Source of the DNA: Acidobacteriota bacterium | GTDB taxonomy: Bacteria > Acidobacteriota > Holophagae > Holophagales > Holophagaceae | Length of the DNA stretch: 64,000 nucleotides | Direction of reading: 5' to 3' | Assembly (NCBI GenBank): GCA_021794095.1 | Contig: JAJYRN010000010.1 | Span: 41,579-105,578, forward strand | Part shown: positions 18,279 to 28,525 of the stretch, one piece after another | Numbering within the stretch: position 1 is the stretch's first letter | Layout: each line of letters starts with the position of its first letter | Notes under the pieces: model-generated | The model's database searches: none | What the model was told of the DNA's origin: nothing | The model's input: only the letters and a program-made list of their open reading frames with translations | Position numbers and translations under genes: made by a program

Positions 18279-20252
18279 ATGAACGCCCGACGCTTCATCC
18301 CCTTCGCCGGCGCGCTGTGCCTGTCCCTCCTGGCTTCTGGCACGCCGGATCAGCCCTTCAAGCTGGAGGATCTGCGGCGCATCGTGCGCCTATCGGATCC
18401 CCAGATCTCCCCGGATGGCGCCCGTATCGCCGTGATCGTCAGCCGGCCCAACTGGAAGACCGACAAGAACGACCAGGAACTCGACCTGGTGGACGCCCGG
18501 AGCGGCGCGCTCCGCCCGCTCACCTTCAAGCGGACGGGCCTGGGTTCGCCCCGCTGGTCGCCCGGAGGAAAGCGGCTGGCCTTCCTGGCCCAGGATCCCG
18601 AAACGAAACAGGCGCAGCTCTTCGTCATGCCCATGGATGGGGGCGATCCGCAACGCCTGACGGATGGAAAGCAGGGGGTCGCTTCGTTCGCCTGGAGCCC
18701 CGATGGCCAGCGCATCGCCTTCTACCGGCAGGATGATGTGGATGAGAAGGCCATCAAGGAGCACCGGGATGCGCTCCGGGTGACGGACAACAACTACATG
18801 ACCCGTGCCGCCGTGCCCTCCTCGCACCTATGGGTGGTACCCGCCGCCGGAGGCAAGGCAGCGCGGCTCACCCAGGGCGCCTGGAGCCTGAAGACCGACC
18901 AGGACCCCGCCTTCCCCCTCGCCTGGAGCCGCGATGGCCAGCGCATCGCCTTCTCGAAGTTCCCGGGCCCCTACACCGGCAGCGCCTTCCGTTCAGTCCT
19001 GGAAGCGGTCGGCACGGATGGCAAGAACCTGCGCCCCCTGACGGACGTTCACGGCGCGACCACACCGCAGTTCTCCCCGGACGGGGCCGTCCTCGCGTAC
19101 CTGCGCCCGCGGAACGGCGACCAGAACAATGGCAACGCCGTGTACGTCCAGACACCCCAGGGGACCGTGGACGCGACCCGGGACCTGGCCCGCAACATTA
19201 ATCGCTACGCGTGGCTGCCGGACGGTTCCGGCCTGCTGCTGAACGGCGCAGAGCGCGCGCAGTCCTGCCTGTGGCGGCAGCCCCTCCGGGGGCAGGCCAC
19301 CAAGGTGGACCTGGGCGGGGTCAGCCTCGGCGGCTTCTCCGTGGCCCGCACCGGCGCGGTGGCCTTCGTGGGTAGCACGGCCCGCCACCCCGGGGAACTC
19401 TACGTGCTGGACGCGCTGAACGGCCGCCCGCGGCAGCTGACGCATCTGAACGCGTTCGTGGATGATCTGCGCCTGGGACGGAGCGCGGAAGTGACCTGGA
19501 AGAACGATGGCTTCCTGGAGGACGGCATCCTCACCCATCCCGTGGACGAGGTGGCGGGCCGGACCTACCCGATGGTGCTGCTCATCCACGGGGGACCGGA
19601 AGGCGAATCCATCCTGAGCTTCAATCCCCTGGCCCAGCTGTTGGCCGCGAAGGGCTTCCTGGTGTTCGAACCCAACTACCGGGGCAGCACGAACCTCGGA
19701 GACGCCTACCAGCACGCCATCTACCGCGACACCGGCGAGGGCCCGGGCCGGGATGTGATGGCCGGAATCGCCGCCGTCAAGCAGCTCGGCGGGGTGGACG
19801 CGACGCGCATCGGCATCTCGGGCTGGTCCTACGGCGGCTACATGACCTCCTGGCTCAACGGCCGCTATCCCGGCTGGCGGGCGGCCGTCTCCGGCGCCGC
19901 CCTCAACGACTGGCTGCTGGACTACACCATCGCCTACTACCAGGAGGGCGATCTCTACTTCTTCGGCGGTTCCCCCTACGGCAAGGACGAGGCCACGGCC
20001 AAACTATGGCGGGAACAGTCCCCCATCGCCCTGGCCGGGAAGGTGACCACTCCGACGCTGATCATGGGCGACGCGGGCGATCCCAATGTCCCGATCGTGA
20101 ACAGCTACGAGATGTACCACGCCCTCAAGGACCATGGCGTGCCCGTGGCGTTCTACGTCTACCCCGCCGACACCCACTTCCCCGGCGACATCGTCCACAC
20201 CACGGATGTCTTTGGCCGCTGGGTGGCGTGGATGGAGAAGTACCTGAAGTAG
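18279..20252 (+). CDS. S9-family prolyl-oligopeptidase-type peptidase, exported
   Basis: A 657-residue serine peptidase. The N-terminus MNARRFIPFAGALCLSLLASG is a signal peptide. Residues about 30-390 form a WD40/TolB-like beta-propeller with repeated SPDG blocks (ISPDGARIA, SPDGQRIAF). The C-terminal alpha/beta-hydrolase domain has the nucleophile in GWSYGG (Ser517), Asp601 in GDAGDPNVP and His633 in DTHFPGD, spaced as in dipeptidyl- and acylaminoacyl-peptidases. It would cleave short peptides in the periplasm. The frame is open from 18168, but the ATG at 18279 starts the signal peptide. It ends 12 bp from the convergent lon gene. The upstream region carries the tandem palindromic repeats. 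Confidence 0.94.
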   Translation: MNARRFIPFAGALCLSLLASGTPDQPFKLEDLRRIVRLSDPQISPDGARIAVIVSRPNWKTDKNDQELDLVDARSGALRPLTFKRTGLGSPRWSPGGKRLAFLAQDPETKQAQLFVMPMDGGDPQRLTDGKQGVASFAWSPDGQRIAFYRQDDVDEKAIKEHRDALRVTDNNYMTRAAVPSSHLWVVPAAGGKAARLTQGAWSLKTDQDPAFPLAWSRDGQRIAFSKFPGPYTGSAFRSVLEAVGTDGKNLRPLTDVHGATTPQFSPDGAVLAYLRPRNGDQNNGNAVYVQTPQGTVDATRDLARNINRYAWLPDGSGLLLNGAERAQSCLWRQPLRGQATKVDLGGVSLGGFSVARTGAVAFVGSTARHPGELYVLDALNGRPRQLTHLNAFVDDLRLGRSAEVTWKNDGFLEDGILTHPVDEVAGRTYPMVLLIHGGPEGESILSFNPLAQLLAAKGFLVFEPNYRGSTNLGDAYQHAIYRDTGEGPGRDVMAGIAAVKQLGGVDATRIGISGWSYGGYMTSWLNGRYPGWRAAVSGAALNDWLLDYTIAYYQEGDLYFFGGSPYGKDEATAKLWREQSPIALAGKVTTPTLIMGDAGDPNVPIVNSYEMYHALKDHGVPVAFYVYPADTHFPGDIVHTTDVFGRWVAWMEKYLK

Positions 20253-20264
20253 AACCCGCGGGCG

Positions 20265-22703
<2,439 letters not shown>

Positions 22704-22799
22704 GGAGGACTCCCGGTGCCGGATGGGCCCAGGCGCATTGTACGCCGCCTCGGGAGGCGCACCCATGTCCGGGCAGCAGGAGGGGTTTCGGAGAAGGCC

Positions 22800-24047
22800 T
22801 CAGCCCGCGGCGGAGATGGGCCGGCTGGGCAGGCCCAGGGTCTCTTCCACTTTCTGGCGGGTGATGCGCAGGGTCTCGCGGGTGGTCCGCTTGTCCGAGG
22901 GCAGCTCGTACATGGGCTCCAGGAGGATCTGCTCCACCAGGCTGCGGAGGCCGCGGGCGCCCAGCTTGCGCGTGAGGGCCTGGTCGGCGATGGCCTCCAG
23001 GGCGCCGTCCTCGAAGCTCAGGTCCACGTCGTCCATGTCAAACAGCTTCACGAACTGCTTGGTGACGGCATTCTTGGGCTGGCTGAGGATGGCCACCAGG
23101 GCCTCCCGATCCAGGGGCGTGAGGCCCGCCACCACGGGCAGGCGGCCCACCAGTTCGGGGATGAGGCCGAACTTGATGATGTCCTCGGGCTCCACGAGGC
23201 CCAGCAGGTTCTCCTTGTCGCCTTTGGAGGAGGGCTTGGCGCCGAAACCCACGGCCTTGGCGCGGATCCGCTGCTTGATGATGTCGTCAATGCCCACGAA
23301 GGCGCCGCCGCAGATGAACAGGATGTTGCTCGTGTCCAGCTGGATGAATTCCTGGTGCGGGTGCTTCCGGCCGCCCTGGGGCGGCACGTTGGCCACGGTG
23401 CCCTCCACCAGCTTCAGCAGGGCCTGCTGCACGCCCTCGCCGCTCACGTCGCGGGTGATGCTGGGGTTCTCGCTCTTGCGGCCGATCTTGTCAATCTCAT
23501 CAATGAAGACGATGCCGCGCTGGGCCCGTTCCACATCGTAGTTGGCGGCCTGCAGCAGCTTGGTGAGGATGTTCTCCACGTCCTCGCCCACGTAGCCCGC
23601 CTCGGTCAGCGTGGTGGCATCCGCCATGGCCAGGGGCACATCCAGGAAGCGCGCCAGCGTCTGCGCCAGGAGGGTCTTGCCCGTGCCCGTGGGGCCCAGC
23701 AGCAGGATGTTGCTCTTGGACAACTCCACCTCGTTTGAGCCCAGGGCCTTCCGAGGGGCGAGGATGCGCTTGTAGTGGTTGTAGACGGCCACGGAGAGGC
23801 GCTTCTTCGCCGACTCCTGGCCGATGACGTAGTCGTCCAGGAAGGCCTTGATCTCCTTGGGGCGACTGAGCCTCGCCTCGTGCTTGCCCAGGGGCTTGCC
23901 CTGGCGGCTCATGCGCAGCTGGAGCTGGCCCGCCTCCAGGCATTCGTTGCAGATGAAGGCATCCGGCCCGGCCAGGAGCTGCTCCACCTCGTGGGGCTCC
24001 TTGCCGCAGAAGGAGCATTTCTGGTCGCGCTTGTACCGGTTATTCAC
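22800..24047 (-). CDS. clpX: ATP-dependent protease ATPase subunit ClpX
   Basis: A 415-residue AAA+ unfoldase that delivers tagged proteins to ClpP. The N-terminal C4 zinc-binding domain is intact (C11, C14, C33, C36), Walker A GPTGTGKT is at 118-125, and Walker B is [10 protein letters not shown]. The length and C-terminal [18 protein letters not shown] block are typical. clpP, which usually sits directly upstream, is absent here; greA occupies that position, 20 bp before the clpX start. The protein therefore must pair with a ClpP encoded elsewhere. Confidence 0.97.
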   Translation of the reverse strand: MNNRYKRDQKCSFCGKEPHEVEQLLAGPDAFICNECLEAGQLQLRMSRQGKPLGKHEARLSRPKEIKAFLDDYVIGQESAKKRLSVAVYNHYKRILAPRKALGSNEVELSKSNILLLGPTGTGKTLLAQTLARFLDVPLAMADATTLTEAGYVGEDVENILTKLLQAANYDVERAQRGIVFIDEIDKIGRKSENPSITRDVSGEGVQQALLKLVEGTVANVPPQGGRKHPHQEFIQLDTSNILFICGGAFVGIDDIIKQRIRAKAVGFGAKPSSKGDKENLLGLVEPEDIIKFGLIPELVGRLPVVAGLTPLDREALVAILSQPKNAVTKQFVKLFDMDDVDLSFEDGALEAIADQALTRKLGARGLRSLVEQILLEPMYELPSDKRTTRETLRITRQKVEETLGLPSRPISAAG

Positions 24048-24067
24048 AATGCCTCCCCGGAGCCTGG

Positions 24068-24538
24068 CTAGGCTACATCGTGGATGGTCTTCAGTTCCAG
24101 GATCTCGAAGCGACGGATTCCCGCGGGAATCTGGACGCGCACCTCGCTGCCCTCCTCCTGGCCCACCAGGGCGGTGCCGATGGGGGAGCTGATGCTGAGG
24201 TGGTGGGGGTGCCCGTCGAGCTCCTCCGGAAGCACCAGCTTGTAGGTGAACTCCTCTTCGGAATCCAGGTCGAGGATCGTGACTTCCGAGCCGTAGGCGG
24301 CCCGGGTCTTGGGCAGGCGGCTGATGTCCAGGCTGGCCACCTCGGCGATGCGCTTTTCCAGGATCACCATCTTGTTCTGGAACATGTCGCGCTTGGCGAG
24401 GGCCTGTTCGTATTCCGCATTCTCCGACAGGTCACCCTGGCTGGCGGCCCGGGCGATCTCCTGGGGGATGTCCACCAGAAGCGCCTGTTTGATGACCTTC
24501 AGTTCCTGTTCGAGTTTGGCGAGGACGTGCTTGGGCAT
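24068..24538 (-). CDS. greA: Transcription elongation factor GreA
   Basis: A 156-residue factor that rescues backtracked RNA polymerase by stimulating transcript cleavage. An N-terminal coiled coil carries the family motif [14 protein letters not shown], with the tip acidic residues, and a C-terminal FKBP-like domain contains [16 protein letters not shown]. Length is normal for GreA. It is the first gene of the apparent greA-clpX-lon group on this strand, with 20 bp to clpX. The gap between this gene and the acyltransferase upstream is about 50 bp, so read-through from that gene is possible. Confidence 0.95.
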   Translation of the reverse strand: MPKHVLAKLEQELKVIKQALLVDIPQEIARAASQGDLSENAEYEQALAKRDMFQNKMVILEKRIAEVASLDISRLPKTRAAYGSEVTILDLDSEEEFTYKLVLPEELDGHPHHLSISSPIGTALVGQEEGSEVRVQIPAGIRRFEILELKTIHDVA

Positions 24539-24587
24539 GGTGGGTGTTCCAAAAAAGAGCGGCGCCGGTGAAACTCCGGCGGACCGG

Positions 24588-25565
24588 TTACAAGGTGGGG
24601 GAAGGACACGATTCTAGCCACTCTCCAGGCGGAAGCGGAGCGGGCAGGGGATGCCCTTCGCCCGGCCGGGTCTTGAAACGCCGGTGCATCCAGAACCACC
24701 AGCGGGGATCCTTCCGGATCTGGGCTTCGATCTGGGCGGTCATGAGTTGGGTGGCGACCCAGGCATCCCGGGCGGCATCCCCTGTCTGGGGCACCTCGAA
24801 AGGCGGCTCGAAGCGGACCGTGAAGGTGCCATCGCCATTGGGCCAACTGAAGACCGGCAGCACCGGCAGGCGGTAGCGGGCGGCGAGGCTGCCGGCGGTG
24901 CTGAAGGTGGAGGCCCACTGGCCCAGGAACTTCACCCAGACGCCGGTGGTGAGGGCATCCTGGTCCAGCAGGAAGCCCACGCCATCCCCGGTCTTGAGGG
25001 CCTTGAGCGTCTCCCGCATGGCGCCATCCTTGAGGATCACGCGGTTCCCGAAGCGGGTGCGGAAGGCCAGCGAAATGGGCTCCAGCAGGGGATTGTCGAG
25101 TTCCCGGCCGATCACCGCCAGGGGGCGGCCCAGCCGGCTCTGGGCCAGGGCCACCATCTCCCAGTTCCCGTAGTGGCCCGTGAGCTGGATGAAGCCCCTG
25201 CCCTGGGCCTTCGCGGCATCGAAATGCTCCAGGCCCTCGACTTTAATCCAGCGATCCAGTTCCTCCGGCGTGGCGCGCCGCAGGCGCAGCAGGCCCACGA
25301 ACAGGGCACCGAAATGCCGGAAGCAGGCTTTCGAGAGGGCCCGAGTCCCGGCCTCATCGAGGCCGAGGTCGGCAAAACGCAGGTTCTCCCGCACGATCCG
25401 CCGGTGCCGGGGATCCGCCAGGTAGAATGCCATGCCTGCCGCCTCACCCAGGGCCAGGACCGTGGCCCAGGGGAGGCGCCCCAGCACGCCATCGAGCAGG
25501 CGGAACGCACCGTACTCCAGGCGGTGCCGGAGGGTGGGCGCGGAGGCGGGAGCAGCGGTGGGCAT
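24588..25565 (-). CDS. LpxL/HtrB-type lipid A acyltransferase
   Basis: A 325-residue lysophospholipid acyltransferase-superfamily enzyme of the LpxL/LpxM branch, which adds secondary acyl chains to Kdo2-lipid A at the inner membrane. The catalytic HX4E motif is in LTGHYGNWEMV, followed by GRELDNPLLE and the conserved LLDQDAL region. An N-terminal hydrophobic helix is present. The frame is open from a TTG at 25634, but a terminator hairpin lies at 25582-25613 between that codon and the ATG at 25565, so I use the ATG. The C-terminal Pro-rich tail is longer than usual. Which acyl chain it transfers cannot be told. Confidence 0.88.
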   Translation of the reverse strand: MPTAAPASAPTLRHRLEYGAFRLLDGVLGRLPWATVLALGEAAGMAFYLADPRHRRIVRENLRFADLGLDEAGTRALSKACFRHFGALFVGLLRLRRATPEELDRWIKVEGLEHFDAAKAQGRGFIQLTGHYGNWEMVALAQSRLGRPLAVIGRELDNPLLEPISLAFRTRFGNRVILKDGAMRETLKALKTGDGVGFLLDQDALTTGVWVKFLGQWASTFSTAGSLAARYRLPVLPVFSWPNGDGTFTVRFEPPFEVPQTGDAARDAWVATQLMTAQIEAQIRKDPRWWFWMHRRFKTRPGEGHPLPAPLPPGEWLESCPSPTL

Positions 25566-25581
25566 GGCCGGGGTGGGTCCA

Positions 25582-25613
25582 GAAAAAAGGGGCGCCTCGA
25601 AGAATCGAGGCGC
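25582..25613 (-). terminator. Rho-independent terminator after arginine deiminase
   Basis: On the minus strand a 9-bp perfect stem (GCGCCTCGA / TCGAGGCGC) with a TTCT loop is followed by CCTTTTTT. It lies about 65 bp past the arginine deiminase stop and just before the acyltransferase ATG, so it should separate the two transcription units. It is the best canonical terminator in the window. Confidence 0.88.
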
Positions 25614-25678
25614 GAACAAGAAGTCTAGCAGCAAAGGGATACAGGTTATTAAATCTTTTTACTGCAACAATTACAAAA

Positions 25679-26980
25679 TCAACGCCCCTCCCGGGACAAG
25701 GGCATGGTCATGCAGCGGGGGCCCCCCCGGGCCCGGCTCAGCTCACTGCTCCGGATCTGGACGAGGTACTTGCCGCCGTCCAGCAGATTCAGGGTTGGAT
25801 CGGCCAGCAGTTCATGTTCGGTGAGCACCCGGTACCCGGCCTTCGAAAGTTCCTCGGCGGTGGCGACGTTCCGGCTGTAGCTGGTGATGACGCCAGGAGC
25901 CAGGGCGAAGGCGTTGGCCCCGTCCGTCCACTGCTCCCGCTGCTGCTTGATGTAGTCCCGGCCGCCGCAGGCGATCGGGGCCAAGTCAATGCCGAGGCCG
26001 CGCAGGGCCGCGAGCAGGTTGGGCTGGGTGGTGAAGCGCAGTTCCGGATGGCGGAGATCCATCACCACCACATTCAGCAGTTCGCGGCTGCCCTCCGTGA
26101 AGTAGGGAGGATAGACCAGGCACTCATCCTCACTGATGCGGGTGAAGATGGTGTCCAGGTGCATGGCCGCCCGCGTCTTGGGCATGAGCACCATGACCAG
26201 GCGCTCGAAGCGGCCCTGGCCGGCCACGTGATCGGCCCGCAGGCTCTCGGCCAGGCAGGTGATGGCGTCCGTGGTGCTGCGCTCCGAGCAGCCCACCACC
26301 AGCACCTTGTCCGAGAGTACCAGGATGTCGCCGCCCTCCAGGCTCACGGGGGCCTTGATCTCGCCGCGGATCAGGGGGCTCACCTGATCGAACCACTTGT
26401 CCTGGTCCGTGAGGTGCCGCAGACGCGGATGGTGCCGGAAGATGGTGCTGAGGATCAGCGGCTCCCGCTCCCGAGCCCAGGTGGCCATGGCGTTCACACT
26501 GTAGCCGTCGCCGATGACCGAGGCCGGATCGCGCATGAACAGCAGATTCGGGATGGGCCGCAGCCGGTAGTCGAACTCCTGTTCCCAGGGCGTGTGGCCC
26601 GGCATGTCGTCCCAGGGCACGCCCGAAATGACACTGCGGGCGGCCTCGGCCGAGGACATGTCCCGCAGCAGGTTGCAGGTCTCGTCCGGCAGCCCCGCCA
26701 GGCGGCGCAGATCCTCGATGAAAGCCAGCTTCACCCCTTCGTCCTGCAGGGCCTCCACGAAGAGATCCTGCACATCCAGCACCTCGTCCGCCACCCGGGC
26801 CAGCACTTGACGGAACAGGGCGTGCTCCTGGCGGGCCTGGTCGCCGAACAGGATGTCGTCGAAGAGCAGCTTCTCCATCATGCCCGGGACCATGAGATCC
26901 ACTTCCGGACCGGGATCGTGGACCACCACCTGCTTGAGACGGGCGATTTCAGAAAAAACCGATAATTGAATGGATTGCAT
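25679..26980 (-). CDS. arcA: Arginine deiminase
   Basis: A 433-residue guanidine-modifying enzyme that hydrolyses arginine to citrulline and ammonia. Motifs in order: LLFMRDPAS, LEGGDILVL, MHLDTIFT with the catalytic His, NAFALAPGVITSYSRN, and the C-terminal nucleophile Cys in GGPRCMTMPLSR. Length is typical of bacterial ArcA. The start at 26980 follows a GGAG sequence; the longer frame to 27028 is rejected. No ornithine transcarbamylase, carbamate kinase or arginine-ornithine antiporter is adjacent, unlike a classical arc operon, although an amino-acid permease lies about 9 kb away. It is divergent from the peroxiredoxin gene, with 201 bp between the two starts. Confidence 0.94.
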   Translation of the reverse strand: MQSIQLSVFSEIARLKQVVVHDPGPEVDLMVPGMMEKLLFDDILFGDQARQEHALFRQVLARVADEVLDVQDLFVEALQDEGVKLAFIEDLRRLAGLPDETCNLLRDMSSAEAARSVISGVPWDDMPGHTPWEQEFDYRLRPIPNLLFMRDPASVIGDGYSVNAMATWAREREPLILSTIFRHHPRLRHLTDQDKWFDQVSPLIRGEIKAPVSLEGGDILVLSDKVLVVGCSERSTTDAITCLAESLRADHVAGQGRFERLVMVLMPKTRAAMHLDTIFTRISEDECLVYPPYFTEGSRELLNVVVMDLRHPELRFTTQPNLLAALRGLGIDLAPIACGGRDYIKQQREQWTDGANAFALAPGVITSYSRNVATAEELSKAGYRVLTEHELLADPTLNLLDGGKYLVQIRSSELSRARGGPRCMTMPLSREGR

Positions 26981-27071
26981 GGGAGGACTCCGATGGCACG
27001 GAACCCTCCAAGCTAGCACGCAACGCAAGCCTGGCCTCGCTCCGCTTGCGCAAGCGACCCCTCGGTGGCAT

Positions 27072-27096
27072 ATTCTTTACTATTTTAGTCGGATAT
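27072..27096 (+). promoter_or_regulatory. IscR/Rrf2-like operator candidate upstream of peroxiredoxin
   Basis: In an unusually AT-rich patch, these 25 bases match 22 of 25 positions of the degenerate type-1 IscR box as I recall it. Key parts are ACT, an AT-rich centre TATTTT, then AGTCGGATAT. The site lies 86 bp upstream of the peroxiredoxin start and could also affect the divergent arginine deiminase. Rrf2-family regulators with Fe-S clusters bind such sites and often control oxidative-stress genes. No Rrf2 gene is in the window. The consensus is from memory and the assignment is by eye. Confidence 0.5.
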
Positions 27097-27181
27097 TTTT
27101 ATTGCGGACGCCATGGGTACGCCGTAGCCTTTTTATTCCAAACCCATGTCCCGGGGACGTCCCCCGCACGGAGGCAGATTC

Positions 27182-27763
27182 ATGGCCGCATTCGTCACCC
27201 AGCCCGCTCCCGATTTCAAGGCCGACGCCCTGGTCAACGGGGAGTTCAAGCAGATCTCCCTCGACGACTACAAGGGCAAGAAGGTGGTCCTCTTCTTCTA
27301 CCCCCTGGATTTCACCTTCGTCTGCCCCACCGAGATCCTGGCCTTCTCCGACGCCCTCAAGGCCTTCGAGGCCCGCAACACCCAGGTCATCGGCGTGAGC
27401 GTGGATTCCAAGTTCAGCCACTGGGCCTGGTCCAACACCCCCCGCGCGGAGGGCGGCATCCAGGGCGTGAGCTTCCCCCTGGTGTCGGACCTGAACAAGA
27501 CCATCGCCCAGGACTACGGCGTGCTCCTGCCCAGCGGCATCGCCCTGCGCGGCCTCTTCATCCTCAACACCAAGGGCGAACTCAAGCACATCACCGTGAA
27601 CCACAACGATTTGGGCCGCAATGTGGAGGAGGTGCTGCGCCTCCTGGATGCCATTGACTTCACCGAGGAGCACGGCCAGGTCTGCCCCGCCAACTGGCAC
27701 AAGGGTGAGAAGGCCATGCAGCCCACCTTCGCGGGCCTGAAGGCCTACGCCTCCGCCAAGTAG
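27182..27763 (+). CDS. 2-Cys peroxiredoxin (AhpC/Prx1 type)
   Basis: A 193-residue thiol peroxidase that reduces H2O2 and organic hydroperoxides. The peroxidatic Cys48 is in FTFVCPTE and the resolving Cys168 in HGQVCPANW, as in typical 2-Cys Prx/AhpC. The start at 27182 has a strong GGAGG eight bases upstream (the in-frame 27146 start adds a basic leader unlike the family). It is a single-gene unit: an AT-rich region with an IscR-like operator precedes it and a perfect 14-bp hairpin follows the stop. No AhpF is adjacent, so the reductant is probably thioredoxin or another system. Confidence 0.95.
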   Translation: MAAFVTQPAPDFKADALVNGEFKQISLDDYKGKKVVLFFYPLDFTFVCPTEILAFSDALKAFEARNTQVIGVSVDSKFSHWAWSNTPRAEGGIQGVSFPLVSDLNKTIAQDYGVLLPSGIALRGLFILNTKGELKHITVNHNDLGRNVEEVLRLLDAIDFTEEHGQVCPANWHKGEKAMQPTFAGLKAYASAK

Positions 27764-27776
27764 GTCGGAACCCACT

Positions 27777-27808
27777 CTGCTGCGGGCGCCGGACGGCGCC
27801 CGCAGCAG
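27777..27808 (+). terminator. Strong hairpin after the peroxiredoxin gene
   Basis: CTGCTGCGGGCGCC and GGCGCCCGCAGCAG form a perfect 14-bp stem with a 4-nt loop, 13 bases after the stop codon. No T-run follows, so it may stabilise the 3' end or act with Rho rather than as a classical terminator. Confidence 0.6.
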
Positions 27809-27919
27809 GTACGGCCAACCGGCCGCGGGTGGCAGCCTGATGTACCCACAGAGACGGCAGGGAGGGCACACTGGAGGATTCCGCCGATCCCCGAACACCT
27901 CACCCCTGCGAGGCCGCCT

Positions 27920-28522
27920 TTGCCGAACTCCGACGCGGTTCAAGCCCTCCACCCTGCACTCATCCGCACCCGAGGCTGGCTGTGGCGGATGCTGGGCCAA
28001 GCCTATCTGCGGCTGGGAGGATGGCGGATCGAGGGTGCCTTCCCCACTGATCCCCGCTTCATCGTGATCGTCGCGCCCCACACCTCGAACTGGGATTTCA
28101 GCCTGGGCGTCGCCGTGGTCTTCGCCTTGGGGCTGCGCGTGTCCTGGCTTGGGAAGCACACACTCTTCAAACCTCCTTTCACTGGATTCTTCCGGTGGCT
28201 GGGTGGCATCCCCGTGAACCGGAGCGCCAGCCACGGGGTGGTCGGCGCCTGCGTCCGCGCCTTCGAAGAGCATCCGGCCCTCATGCTGGCCGTGGCGCCG
28301 GAAGGCACCCGGAAGGGCGTCAGCCAGTGGAAGACCGGCTTCTACCGGATCGCGGTGGAGGCGGGCGTGCCCATCCTGCCCGTGGGCTTCGATTACCGGA
28401 CGCATGCGGTCCAGCTGATGCCGGTCTTCACGCCCACCGGGGACCTGGAGCGGGATCTGCCGAGCATCCAGGCCCTGTACGGCGAGGTGCACGGCCTCCG
28501 CGAGCGGCCGGGGGGCGCTTGA
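27920..28522 (+). CDS. Lysophospholipid acyltransferase family protein (PlsC-like)
   Basis: A 200-residue acyltransferase. Catalytic HX4D is HTSNWD (H54, D59), and the substrate-binding motif is PEGTRKG (129-131 for GTR), followed by the PILPVGFDY block. It is a short form with an N-terminal amphipathic segment and no long transmembrane helix, closest in style to 1-acylglycerol-3-phosphate acyltransferase-like proteins of unknown exact substrate. The start is TTG at 27920 with GAGG upstream. It ends 3 bases from the convergent DUF748 gene. Another acyltransferase of this superfamily lies at 47.7 kb. Confidence 0.88.
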   Translation: MPNSDAVQALHPALIRTRGWLWRMLGQAYLRLGGWRIEGAFPTDPRFIVIVAPHTSNWDFSLGVAVVFALGLRVSWLGKHTLFKPPFTGFFRWLGGIPVNRSASHGVVGACVRAFEEHPALMLAVAPEGTRKGVSQWKTGFYRIAVEAGVPILPVGFDYRTHAVQLMPVFTPTGDLERDLPSIQALYGEVHGLRERPGGA

Positions 28523-28525
28523 CGC

